In this document: positions 30,591 to 41,100 of the stretch, one piece after another
Layout of the letters: every line of letters starts with the position of its first letter
How positions within the stretch are numbered: position 1 is the stretch's first letter
Assembly (NCBI RefSeq): GCF_963082655.1
Contig: NC_081552.1
Coordinates: 65,649,247 to 65,713,246 of the forward strand
Length of the DNA: 64,000 bases
Direction: 5' to 3'
Origin: Stomoxys calcitrans
Taxonomy: Eukaryota > Arthropoda > Insecta > Diptera > Muscidae
Notes under the pieces: generated by a model
What the model was told of the DNA's origin: nothing
Database searches by the model: none
Seen by the model: the letters and a program-made list of their open reading frames with translations, nothing else
Position numbers and translations under genes: made by a program

Positions 30591-32125
30591 TTTTTTGGAT
30601 TGTCATTACATTTCCTACAATTGGGTTTATATACTTGTGGAGTACCACAACCATAACAAAAAACACTGCGATCAGCTAAACATTCTTGGTATCTATGACC
30701 TGTATGCCTACAATTCCAACACACAGATGAGACCTCCGAAACTTCTTCAAACTCAAGTAATTCAGGCTCGTTAACTTCATTGAATTCAACTTCTGCTGCA
30801 CGCTTTGAAAAATGATTATGCCTGCTACCGGAGAATCCATGCTTACGACTCATATCCTGTAGGAAGAACTCCCTACGCCGACAAATTTCACGCAATTGAC
30901 CAACCGAGCTAATCGACATATTTAATATTTCATGCTGGATATCTGGTTGTAGATTGCGACGTAAGATTTCAACCAGCGTTTTATCATCAAGGGGCTTATC
31001 AAGTCTATCGACCAAGTCTATGACTGAATCATAAAAAGTGTCGAACGGTTCGTTTGGCTTTTGCTTCCTGTCGCGTATTAATTCTCTTATGTCAATATCA
31101 GTTCTGGAGTCCCTATAATGCTGACGTAATGCTCTACAAAGATCGAACCACTGAACAACACGTACAGTACGGTGGAACCTCCAAAACCAGTCACTGGCTT
31201 TGCCTTCAAAAAGTGCACTTGCGCTACGACAAAGGATGTCAAAATCACCATTTAATGTCTGTCTAGTTAGGGCTTCAACACGATAAATAAAATTATCAAC
31301 AGGTAAGCTGTTCGAACTACCATTGAACTTAATCTTCCAATTGGCAATTATTTGGCTAACCTTATCAGGACGAAAGGCTAAATCATGGCTTAAATTTGGG
31401 GCACTAAATCGAGATCGGCTTGCAGAATTACCATCATGGTTACTTCTACCAGAATCATTACTCACCTGTTCATTATTTGAATATGGCAACCCCAGCAACT
31501 GCTCTAATGTCCTCTGCTCAACCTCACCTACATTCAGCATAGAGGGACGGTTTCTATTGACTACCGGCGAAGATGCGTTAGCAATCTGTGGAGCCTGATT
31601 AATATTTAAACGAGCAAGACTAACCTCAACACTCTTCTCGACCCACGAAGTTACCTGATTGGAAAGAGACTGAACAATCTCTGTTTGTTGCCTATTCATC
31701 ATTGCAGTCACTAAGTCCTTTATGCTGTCCAAAGTCAAGCTGGGTTGAGGTAGTGACATACCTGCACTAGCATCTAAATTTGTAGTTATATCCTGGTTAG
31801 AGGATCCTTCAGCCCTATTGGCATCATAGCTCTTGGCTTTTGCAGACGACCTAGTTGCAACCGATGAAGTTGTTTTCTGCGAAGTTGCAAGACCGGACTT
31901 TTTGCTGTCCTTGACTATGTTCGACCCACACACTGGACAATCAGACTGAGTTTTAATGTAATTCGTAATGCATATTTTATGAAAGGAATGTCTACAGGAG
32001 GTTTCTGTTAAAAGTAATGGATTCTGAATAACAGAACTACAAATCTGGCATAAAAGCAAGTTACCCTCAACAGCTGTTCCAGCAGCTGAAATATGTTCAG
32101 AACTTCTCCCAAGGGGCATTTTCAA
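30521..32125 (-). CDS. gag: Gag of element 2 with an N-terminal RING-H2 finger
   Basis: 534 residues. Residues 26-66 form a textbook RING-H2: C26-x2-C29-x14-C44-x-H46-x2-H49-x2-C52-x10-C63-x2-C66. RING fingers of this kind usually bind E2 enzymes and act as ubiquitin ligases; that role is inference here. A polar linker (67-135) follows, then a possible helical segment (135-170), a Gag capsid-like region at ~250-420 (ASDWFWRFHRT, RDRKQKPNEPFDTFYDSV) alignable with Gag of element 1, and knuckles C469-x2-C472-x4-H477-x4-C482 and C490-x2-C493-x9-C503-x2-C506. The same frame runs without a break from RING to knuckles, so this is one protein. Met1 and Met3 are both possible starts. It would assemble particles; the RING could modify host or element proteins. 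Confidence 0.9.
   Translation of the reverse strand: MKMPLGRSSEHISAAGTAVEGNLLLCQICSSVIQNPLLLTETSCRHSFHKICITNYIKTQSDCPVCGSNIVKDSKKSGLATSQKTTSSVATRSSAKAKSYDANRAEGSSNQDITTNLDASAGMSLPQPSLTLDSIKDLVTAMMNRQQTEIVQSLSNQVTSWVEKSVEVSLARLNINQAPQIANASSPVVNRNRPSMLNVGEVEQRTLEQLLGLPYSNNEQVSNDSGRSNHDGNSASRSRFSAPNLSHDLAFRPDKVSQIIANWKIKFNGSSNSLPVDNFIYRVEALTRQTLNGDFDILCRSASALFEGKASDWFWRFHRTVRVVQWFDLCRALRQHYRDSRTDIDIRELIRDRKQKPNEPFDTFYDSVIDLVDRLDKPLDDKTLVEILRRNLQPDIQHEILNMSISSVGQLREICRRREFFLQDMSRKHGFSGSRHNHFSKRAAEVEFNEVNEPELLEFEEVSEVSSVCWNCRHTGHRYQECLADRSVFCYGCGTPQVYKPNCRKCNDNPKNFQSSALRSAPRPKTCQQSSQTM
30563..30596 (-). promoter_or_regulatory. -1 ribosomal frameshift site of element 2
   Basis: Minus-strand heptamer A_AAA_AAC (30596-30590) in the correct gag phase. 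Stops TAA and TGA in the pol frame lie just upstream, so the heptamer is at the very start of the overlap. After an 11-nt spacer a perfect 6-bp hairpin TGCACT-gaga-AGTGCA (30578-30563) follows. Gag ends at 30521. Confidence 0.8.
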
Positions 32126-32365
32126 ATAACATTAAAAAAATCAAAATCTAAGGTAAATCAAGACAAAATAATAACTAAAAAAAAATCAAAAAGTAAATAA
32201 AGACAACAATTCAATCAAGAAAACCAAGTTTGATTTGTTCGGGCATAGGAGGTAAGGTAGGATAGTAATAAAAAAAAATTATCAAACTATGCGAAAATAG
32301 ATGGAAATAATTAAGGAGAAGAATAACAAATTGATAGGGGAGACAGAAAGAAAAATGGTTATTTA
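32126..32365 (-). other. Element 2 leader between the Transib insertion and gag
   Basis: A-rich untranslated sequence of 240 nt upstream of the gag ATG. It joins the leader part at 37725-38114 once the Transib is removed. Confidence 0.7.
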
Positions 32366-32370
32366 CGATG
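32366..32370 (+). other. Target-site duplication of the Transib (CGATG), left copy
   Basis: CGATG also follows the right end at 37720-37724. Five base pairs is the Transib/RAG duplication length. Confidence 0.9.
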
Positions 32371-33802
32371 CACAGTGGGCCAAATGGCAAAAAAATTGGA
32401 AATAAGTCTACAACTTTTTATCTGTTGATTTTAGCCATACAAAATGTTCTAGACATTTGTAGAGGAGGACATAGGCTTTCAGAAAAGTGCTGTTGTTGGT
32501 CCATATCTTTAATACAGGGTGAGCTACAGGGTGTCAAAGTTGACCACTTTTGACTTCTCCAAGCTTCTGGGGGCCATAACTTTTGATCTACTCAACCGAT
32601 TTACATGATTTAGGACTCTAGAGAAAGAGCTTGACAAGATCTAAAAAACTTATGCATAAAGTACCATGCCATCGTGTACTGTTAAGGAGTTATGAATTGT
32701 TTAATTTTAAAATATGAAAATTTGGCCTTGGTTTTTTTCAGTGTTTTTTTAATAACTCCGTCAATTTTAAAGCTATAAACTTCATACTTCACACAAATTA
32801 TGCCAGCATATGTGTGCATAAAATACAAAAGGAATCACGTGAATATCTTTGGCGGTTTAAAAATGGCATCGTTTTCAATATGAAAAATATTTTTTTTGTC
32901 AAAAAATTGCAAAATTTTTCAAAAAAGATACTCCCATTTCCTTTAAGTTTTCGCAAACTTTGGCCGTCAAAGCATTATCATTTCTTTCCATTTTCACAAA
33001 GTCGAGGTATTAAGAAAAGTTTTAAGTGCTAATTTGGCTAATTTCGATATCAAACAACACCGTTATCTTAAGACCAAAATGGCCAATTTTTTTACTAAAC
33101 TTCAAAAGTTTCTCACTGGAAAAAAAGTTCCACGGGGATTTTTTCGCTTTTTTTGAACTTAAATGAAAGCTTAAAATGTTCCCAACATTTTAAGGTATGT
33201 CTCGCCATATCCTAGCCATAAATGAGATCGTAGCGATCAAAATACTGAAAAAAGTCAATTTTCAAGTAGTGCTATATTCATTGCTAAAAAACAAGTATTA
33301 CGTCACATTTTATTGCAAAGATGTTAAATAAACTTTTATTTGGTAACACTTCTTCTACAAAACACAAAAAGAATCATGGAAATATCTCTATTCTATTCCA
33401 TTTTATGGAACCGGCAATAAAAAAGTCAATTTTTCAAAAAAGTCGAATTTCCCAAATTTTGTTTTTGTTGTCCTAATTGCACATGACACACTATAGCCAT
33501 ATTTACGCAACATACCTTATCGTAAAGGAAATTTTCATACCTTTCCAACGATGTATAAAACATTTCTCAACTCGGATTCTATCTACTCTAAAATTCATTT
33601 ACACTTCATTAAACTCTATATAAAAATGTCTATTTGTGAAATGGAACCTTATATGGGGCCTACACTAAAACATTGATAGATTTGCCCAGGGTTTACAATA
33701 CAAATGTGTTAGAATAAAAAAAGGTCTCCTGCCAAAGTTTAAAAAAATTGGAATAAAAATATGTGTTTTAGAGCGAAAACACTTCGCATCGGCGTGCGTT
33801 TA
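32371..33802 (+). repeat. Left terminal inverted repeat of the Transib
   Basis: About 1432 bp, from CACAGTG to 'ggcgtgcgttta'. Usual Transib inverted repeats, as I know them, are a few tens of bp. Twelve bases after the heptamer comes an A-rich stretch that only loosely recalls the RSS nonamer. A 72-codon frame (32814-33032) recurs in the other arm and is not convincing. Confidence 0.9.
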
Positions 33803-33849
33803 TATGTATATTAGCTACTCCCAAAATAAAAAAGCATTTTAGTTTTGTA

Positions 33850-35892
33850 TTATTTGATTTTATTCTCTACCAAATAATCTAAGGTATCAAAATTTAAAAG
33901 CTCTTTAATTTGAATGGCATCGGGATCGTCCTTATCTATATCGTCACATATTTTTGGTAGCCATTTAGTTCTGATGCTGTATAGTACCGGATCAGACGAT
34001 AACAATAAATATTGAAGTAAATCATAATTTTGGTTAAATTTGGTGCTCTTTCGGGTATTGAAAAGCCGGAACTGTTTAACATCTCTATTACGGGATTCCT
34101 GAGCTTCTTCTGTAAGTTCTCCTAACGGAAGTATGTTGTATTCCACAATTTCCTTGCCATGATGTAAGACTTTATGTACTGTCGGTGTTAAAGCTTTCCA
34201 CGAATATAAATCAGATAAAATGTTTTTTGTGTCATTACTATAAGCTTCAAATTTGGTTGAATTTATCATCTTTTTGCTATTGATTACAGCCAAAATCACT
34301 TTGAATCGTCTTAGCAAGTGTTCATCAAGACCGGTTATTTTAGATGTCGATACGGGGTCCTCAAAAAACCGCCTTGCCGAGTTGCCATCATTTGTGCTTC
34401 CGTATCCGTAAAGAGGTTTATCTATTATAAGTCCCTTTTGTTTAAACTCCAACTGGATTCGATTCTTCTCTTCCTGCCTCATTTTGTGAAGATCTTGGTT
34501 GTTTCTAGCAGAGACATCGCGGTTTCCAGGGCTAGTCCGATATTTAAGGTCATACGATAAATGCAAACAATACTCCATGAATCGAATTCTACAGTGCAGG
34601 GGCGAAATACCGAAATTGAGCGCATTTTCGTTTACTAAATTTTCATCAGACTTGTCCTCGAATTGCCCATTCTTCTTGCCACAAATATTGCATCTCCAAT
34701 TGGACATAACGCCAGTTAATGCGTTTGCCACCTTTCCATCGATCATAGTGAGTTGTAGTTGAAACGAAACTTTTATATTTCTTCCCAATTGGTTTATAAC
34801 AATCATGGGTAATGCAGCAATTTCTTCCTTTATTTCGTTCACCAAAGATCGTGTTGTGTTCCGGTCTTCCTTTGTATACTCAAACCGAATTGGGCGACAT
34901 AAATATTTTGACCCAGGTGTTCTATTTATCCATATATCTTGAAATGCATTTTCTTTCGATGATGAAGATTGGTCCTTGTACAATCTCATTCTCAATGGTA
35001 CTAATGATGCCATGAAAATTGATGCGAAGTTGGTATCTATTTCTGTTTGTTGCTTATATTCGGAAAATCCAGATGATCCATCACAACCCCATTTGCTGAT
35101 CAAAACCACTTCGGAATTATTACATGTGTTCAACTGTTCTTCAGTAAAATTAGAAATAATTCTAACAGCTGTATTTTCAACAAGATCAGCAAGTTTCACT
35201 CTTGCTTTTAATTCGTCCACGTATATATTTGATGGCACCATTTTCGTCCTGGTGTTGTACAATTTATGTTTTGAGGGTAAACAACCCCATCCTTTTTCAC
35301 GAAGAGCCTTCCTCATTGTTGAGTATTTGTTTCTTGAGAGGCCTAGGTTCAAAATCAGGGCCAGTGCATCTTCCTCCGTGAATTCTGTAGTCGATTTTGG
35401 AGTTGGAATACTTTCTACCATTCTCTTTACCCTTTTCGGAGATGCTAATGGTAAAACATCGACAATTCGTCCAACATTTTTTGGTTGTGTTTTTAACAAT
35501 GCTGTTTTGAACGTATCTTTTATTAAATTTGGCGGATGTGCCGCCAATAGTTCCTCTTGTTTTTTCTTTTTGGTTTTCTCCGTAACTTCGTCGTATGCTT
35601 TGCTAGGCCGGCCGGGAATCAGCGGTTTAATTTCAATAAGTAGATCCGATTTCAGCCACTTCTCATACATTTTGAAAAACTTGATTTTTGCGAATGAACA
35701 TTCTGGCAACCTTCTCTCAAATGATTTGTAGAATTTTTCAAGTTTGTCTAAAGCGTCTTTATTTAGCCTTATTCCATATATGTGGTCCAAAGTGTAAACA
35801 AGTTCCTTAAATGACTCCGTGTATGATTTGGAATCATTTTTGATGTCCCATACAATTTTCGAAAGAGTGGAATACTTCAGTATGACTTCCAT
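33850..35892 (-). CDS. Transib transposase (RAG1-like DDE recombinase)
   Basis: 680 residues, no intron or stop, a usual length for Transib. It would cut at the CACAGTG ends by nicking and hairpin formation, like RAG1, and reinsert the element with a 5-bp duplication. The catalytic triad is recognisable by context: D271 (SKWGCDGSSGFSEYKQ), D385 (LTMIDGKVANAL) and E599 (LTEEAQESRNRD), the last aligning with the RAG1 GNESGNK glutamate. The RAG1-type zinc site is also present: C401-x2-C404 (WRCNICGK) and H573-x4-H578 (TVHKVLHHGK). Other Transib signatures are WINRTPGSKYLCRPI at ~321 and YGSTNDGNSARRFF at ~497. The N terminus is basic and shows no RING finger. It is probably active or recently so. 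The 251-codon plus-strand frame at 34976-35731 is a shadow. Confidence 0.92.
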   Translation of the reverse strand: MEVILKYSTLSKIVWDIKNDSKSYTESFKELVYTLDHIYGIRLNKDALDKLEKFYKSFERRLPECSFAKIKFFKMYEKWLKSDLLIEIKPLIPGRPSKAYDEVTEKTKKKKQEELLAAHPPNLIKDTFKTALLKTQPKNVGRIVDVLPLASPKRVKRMVESIPTPKSTTEFTEEDALALILNLGLSRNKYSTMRKALREKGWGCLPSKHKLYNTRTKMVPSNIYVDELKARVKLADLVENTAVRIISNFTEEQLNTCNNSEVVLISKWGCDGSSGFSEYKQQTEIDTNFASIFMASLVPLRMRLYKDQSSSSKENAFQDIWINRTPGSKYLCRPIRFEYTKEDRNTTRSLVNEIKEEIAALPMIVINQLGRNIKVSFQLQLTMIDGKVANALTGVMSNWRCNICGKKNGQFEDKSDENLVNENALNFGISPLHCRIRFMEYCLHLSYDLKYRTSPGNRDVSARNNQDLHKMRQEEKNRIQLEFKQKGLIIDKPLYGYGSTNDGNSARRFFEDPVSTSKITGLDEHLLRRFKVILAVINSKKMINSTKFEAYSNDTKNILSDLYSWKALTPTVHKVLHHGKEIVEYNILPLGELTEEAQESRNRDVKQFRLFNTRKSTKFNQNYDLLQYLLLSSDPVLYSIRTKWLPKICDDIDKDDPDAIQIKELLNFDTLDYLVENKIK

Positions 35893-36288
35893 AACTTATA
35901 AATGTCCTTTACGCCTCTACAAAATATAATGAAGAAAATTTGGATTTTGTTCAAATATTTATGCAATATATTCACAATTAATGACCCATTTCAGGTATCA
36001 GACGCAATCGTAAAAAGGGGTCCAAAGTGCCTCTTTTTACTTACTCTTCTATAATTATTTACCTGGACTCGAATTTGGTTAAAAAAAATGACAATGAATT
36101 TTTTATGGGTAGGTTTTTTCACATTCATTGATACGGTGGATTTCCTGGGAATTCGACATAGCGAAACAGGTAACATTTGTCTGCATCAAATCTTAACACA
36201 AATATATATATATATGCAGGTATATTTCTAGGTTACTTTTTATTCAAAAATCATCAGCTTACATTAAAAATAGATGTAGGTACTATAC
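35893..36288 (-). other. Transib 5' untranslated/promoter region
   Basis: Between the transposase start and the right inverted repeat, about 400 bp of AT-rich sequence unique to the transposon. It presumably contains the transposase promoter, but no clear TATA box with initiator was identified. Confidence 0.5.
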
Positions 36289-37719
36289 AAACGCACGCCG
36301 ATGCGAAGTGTTTTCGCTCTAAAACACATATTTTTATTCCAATTTTTTTAAACTTTGGCAGGAGACCTTTTTTTATTCTAACACATTTGTATTGTAAACC
36401 CTGGGCAAATCTATCAATGTTTTAGTGTAGGCCCCATATAAGGTTCCATTTCACAAATAGACATTTTTATATAGAGTTTAATGAAGTGTAAATGAATTTT
36501 AGAGTAGATAGAATCCGAGTTGAGAAATGTTTTATACATCGTTGGAAAGGTATGAAAATTTCCTTTACGATAAGGTATGTTGCGTAAATATGGCTATAGT
36601 GTGTCATGTGCAATTAGGACAACAAAAACAAAATTTGGGAAATTCGACTTTTTTGAAAAATTGACTTTTTTATTGCCGGTTCCATAAAATGGAATAGAAT
36701 AGAGATATTTCCATGATTCTTTTTGTGTTTTGTAGAAGAAGTGTTACCAAATAAAAGTTTATTTAACATCTTTGCAATAAAATGTGACGTAATACTTGTT
36801 TTTTAGCAATGAATATAGCACTACTTGAAAATTGACTTTTTTCAGTATTTTGATCGCTACGATCTCATTTATGGCTAGGATATGGCGAGACATACCTTAA
36901 AATGTTGGGAACATTTTAAGCTTTCATTTAAGTTCAAAAAAAGCGAAAAAATCCCCGTGGAACTTTTTTTCCAGTGAGAAACTTTTGAAGTTTAGTAAAA
37001 AAATTGGCCATTTTGGTCTTAAGATAACGGTGTTGTTTGATATCGAAATTAGCCAAATTAGCACTTAAAACTTTTCTTAATACCTCGACTTTGTGAAAAT
37101 GGAAAGAAATGATAATGCTTTGACGGCCAAAGTTTGCGAAAACTTAAAGGAAATGGGAGTATCTTTTTTGAAAAATTTTGCAATTTTTTGACAAAAAAAA
37201 TATTTTTCATATTGAAAACGATGCCATTTTTAAACCGCCAAAGATATTCACGTGATTCCTCTTGTATTTTATGCACACATATGCTGGCATAATTTGTGTG
37301 AAGTATGAAGTTTATAGCTTTAAAATTGACGGAGTTATTAAAAAAACACTGAAAAAAACCAAGGCCAAATTTTCATATTTTAAAATTAAACAATTCATAA
37401 CTCCTTAACAGTACACGATGGCATGGTACTTTATGCATAAGTTTTTTAGATCTTGTCAAGCTCTTTCTCTAGAGTCCTAAATCATGTAAATCGGTTGAGT
37501 AGATCAAAAGTTATGGCCCCCAGAAGCTTGGAGAAGTCAAAAGTGGTCAACTTTGACACCCTGTAGCTCACCCTGTATTAAAGATATGGACCAACAACAG
37601 CACTTTTCTGAAAGCCTATGTCCTCCTCTACAAATGTCTAGAACATTTTGTATGGCTAAAATCAACAGATAAAAAGTTGTAGACTTATTTCCAATTTTTT
37701 TGCCATTTGGCCCACTGTG
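36289..37719 (-). repeat. Right terminal inverted repeat of the Transib
   Basis: About 1431 bp, the inverse of 32371-33802. It ends ggcccactgtg and is followed by the duplication CGATG (37720-37724). Confidence 0.9.
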
Positions 37720-37724
37720 CGATG
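37720..37724 (+). other. Target-site duplication of the Transib (CGATG), right copy
   Basis: Identical to 32366-32370. Confidence 0.9.
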
Positions 37725-38114
37725 GGTAAAAACATCCTCGATAATATTCATACATTCCAAATCGCAAATAGAGAAAACAAATAATAAAAGTTTCCAATCA
37801 GATATACGCTGAAGCCAGAATTAGAGCCTAGTCCAAAACCTGTATTCATTCAACCTGAACACCAACTGAAACTTTCACACGAGAGAAAAAAGGGCAGGAC
37901 AACCTAACTCCTGGTTATATGCTTCAGCACCGCTGCATATCAAACATATAAATTCCAACGAAGTTTAGTTATCCCGACAAAAGAAAATAAATGGGGAAAA
38001 AAATAAAGGCAGTATAAAGAAAAGAGAGGAAAAATACTAGGAGCTGAGTGAAAAATCCTACGATATCTGAAATATCAAGCCGTTCAATATAAAAAAAATT
38101 TTTAATTCACTCGT
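37725..38114 (-). other. Element 2 leader, primer-site side
   Basis: About 390 nt of untranslated sequence between the primer-binding site and the Transib insertion; no reading frame worth reporting. Confidence 0.7.
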
Positions 38115-38132
38115 GCCCCACGTTGGGCGCCA
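38115..38132 (-). promoter_or_regulatory. Primer-binding site of element 2 (tRNA-Lys, 18 nt)
   Basis: Minus strand TGGCGCCCAACGTGGGGC, the exact complement of the 3' end of tRNA-Lys as I know it from retroviral primer sites. It starts 5 nt inside the LTR end. Confidence 0.88.
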
Positions 38133-38137
38133 AAAAC

Positions 38138-41100
38138 TCTATTGTGCAAGGGTCTAGTCTGAGCAAAACTCCACATAAATGTCTATAGATGAAACAAAAC
38201 GGCATGGCACGCATATTTCACCGGCCTTATTGCTCGTCGGATGGGGGGGATCTTGCCAATGTTCATCGTTTAATTTTACCAACTACCAGCTTTAATGTTA
38301 ATGCGTGCACGAATGATAGCAAAACCAAAACAAAAGAAAGTCAGATAGAATAGACAAATACACAAAGTATAAGGGGGTCACAACACCAGAGGATCTATTT
38401 CCGACATCATTCGATCGGCTGTGCTAAGGTGTAAGCTGCACAGCATGCCCTCCCTTCCTGTTTACCAAAAGCATCCAAAGAAATCGCTTCTTGGTTGGTA
38501 AACCCATAATATTTACCCTACCTTCCTTTACCGACCCTACAAATCAAACTCAAAGGTTTGGGCTTACTCCATATTTAACAAATTCATTAAATTTATTAAG
38601 AAAAAGTTCATTATCAAATCCGGTCGCTCACTATAGAGATGAATCACATCATACTTTAAAAACAGACAAAAAAAATATAATACAAGAAATATTAAAGTCA
38701 AGGCTAACAACCAATTTTTTTGTATATCTAAATTGATCCTTTAATTTACTAAAATTATTTTCATAACTCTTAAAAAAAACTAATCATTTAAATTAAATCT
38801 CAAAACTTAACAAGAAGGGTAAAAAAAAACACGGCATGAAAAAAAATATTTATATAATATATCAAATAAGAATCAATAGGCGAGTTTATTTGAATTCATA
38901 GCACGGCAGAAAAAAAACTAAATCGGCTGTGAAACAAACTTCATTTAAAAGGCTCATTATGAAAAAAATGATATGTAGCTGGGTGAGTGTATTTCCATTT
39001 GTACTTCTGTTAAAGTAAAACAGCTGTGAGTGCATTGACCCCTTTTTTCCCTTACTTCATTTTTTTCCTCTAATCACACATACATCAACACAACCCACTC
39101 GGTTGTATAAAACGAAAAACTAATTTTAAATCGCGAAGTTTTGACTAATATGCAGCCAAATTTCAATAAAAATGGTATCAAATGTAAAAACAATATTTTA
39201 TAGGCATACTGGGCTAGATATGTCAATGATCAAAAGGCACAAAACGTACATTCATATAAAAAATATTGCCAAAAAAAAATGTATCAAAGCTATTTCAATC
39301 GAAGCAGTGCTTTTCAGACCCAAGAACATTTTCTGAGAGTCTTGTTAACAGCGAATCAACATAGTTAACAGAGGTTCCAATAGCATGTTAACACTTTAGC
39401 ATTGACATATCCACCAGCACAGAATCAGATATATATGTATATGCAGGATATTTAACTGAACAAACACAAACAGATCATCTGAAAGTTGCCAACTTGCAAA
39501 AATTCCAATTTAAAAATTATGGGGGAAGATTTAAAACATTTTTAAATTAATTTAAAAGAAAAAAAATTATTTAATTTGACAAAAATTACCTGAGAGAGGT
39601 AAGGGCATCTCTCTCACTCTCCGAAAAAAAATAAATCTGTTTGGCTTTGCTCAGTGGTAGTATAACAGTTTGCACTTACTTGGTTTTTGTTGGAGCTCCC
39701 ACGTTGAAAGGCCTTTCGAGGGGTGAGGGGTTATTAAAACAAACCAGCAAACTCCAGCCAATTGCAAGTTTTTAACAAAATACGTGGCATACACAAAAAA
39801 TCACTTTTTTCAATATAGTCTTTAACATTTGATACGATTCACTCTATCGGTTTTTTTTTTATATTCGCCTTTTTCTAAAACATTGGATTGCCAAACTACT
39901 TTTATCAAAAAAAACTCTCAATTAGGCATTAACTTTTTGTTTCACTTCCGATTCGGTTCTCCATCTCTGCCTTACAAATGAGCAAAAATTAAACTATATA
40001 ACACTTGAGGCAAATTACATGGGCAAAAATACGGAAAAATAATTATTTTTTTAAGGTCTTTTTTTTTAGCAAGTTACAAAACCTAAGAATTAGCACGCAA
40101 GAGTTTTTTTTCCTTTTCGAGAGTGATTTTTCAACCAAAACGCGTTTGTTTCGATTCCCGAAAAACAAAAACTAAATGAGTTGCACCAATCCCGACGGCT
40201 CTTTTTTTTCTTGTACTTGAAACCAAGACAAACGATCCATTTAAAACACCAGAATCCACTGATCAAAAAAAATGAAAAGACTTTTGTTAGACTCTCTCAG
40301 GCAGCCAAATCTGCACAGCAGAAACAGAGAAATCCATATGAGCACAGGGAAAGGGGGAATCCTAGAATCAGAGAAACAAGGCCCACAGAACAATGAGTTC
40401 TCAAAAGAAATTGAGAAATTGTTTAGAAAAAATGCCACCTTACCAAATGTATTAATCCAGGAGTTAAATGATCACAGGGGACCAACACTCCAGCTTTGGG
40501 GATAAAACCCTCAGCAAAAAGAAAATGCAGGAAACCAACACTTGCAACAATTATTTACCCGCGATTTTATAAATAAACATCGATTCTGCAGGACAATAAA
40601 AAAATAAAAATTGAGGAGAACTGCCACCAACAAAAAAAAATTTAATCCCTTTTTTACTAAAGCAAGGATAACGCTTTTACACTTTTAAAGAATCTCAAGT
40701 CCTTTACGACACAAAAACTTAAACTTTTGGGTGCACACGGTTGCAAGGTTGGAGCAAAATGGATCTCAAATCAGTCTGCTACCACCTTTTGTAGCCTTGA
40801 CCTAAACAATGGGGCAAATTGCTGAATTACTACCACAAATTAAAATTCTCAAAACCAAAAATGTCTTCTTTTACATACATGCCACAAATACAATAATAAT
40901 CCATTTGTGAGTGTATGGGAACTCCAATGCGAAAGAAAAGCTACAAAGAACATAGAAAAGAAGTTAACATTCACCACTATGGCTAAGGGGAAATTATAGC
41001 AACTTTTCAATATGGAGACAAAGTGCTCTAAACCTATGATTTGGTCGGACTTATATGTGTGGATGTTAACAACCAAAACCATTTTCCACCTTATCCAATA

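Larger units (their letters stand above)
32371..37719 (-). mobile_element. Transib (RAG1-family) DNA transposon with 1.43-kb terminal inverted repeats
   Basis: 5349 bp. Both ends read inward as CACAGTGGGCCAAATGGC; CACAGTG is the V(D)J recombination heptamer and the known Transib terminus. The element is flanked by a perfect 5-bp duplication and encodes one uninterrupted transposase on the minus strand. The arms 32371-33802 and 36289-37719 are almost identical (I noticed one internal mismatch, near 32830/37259). It lies in the leader of Ty3/gypsy element 2, so it inserted after, or was carried by, that element. Confidence 0.93.

Noticed and set aside
32371..32410. True 12- or 23-spacer recombination signal sequence
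   Set aside because: Only the heptamer CACAGTG is clear. The A-rich stretch ~12 nt inside is a weak nonamer match and both ends are identical, so I call it a Transib end and not an RSS.
32814..33032. 72-codon frame in each Transib inverted repeat (also 37058-37276)
   Set aside because: Low-complexity F/K-rich translation with no homology recognised; its duplication follows from the inverted repeat.
34976..35731. 251-codon plus-strand frame
   Set aside because: Antisense to the Transib transposase, with no motif; the sense frame carries all catalytic residues.
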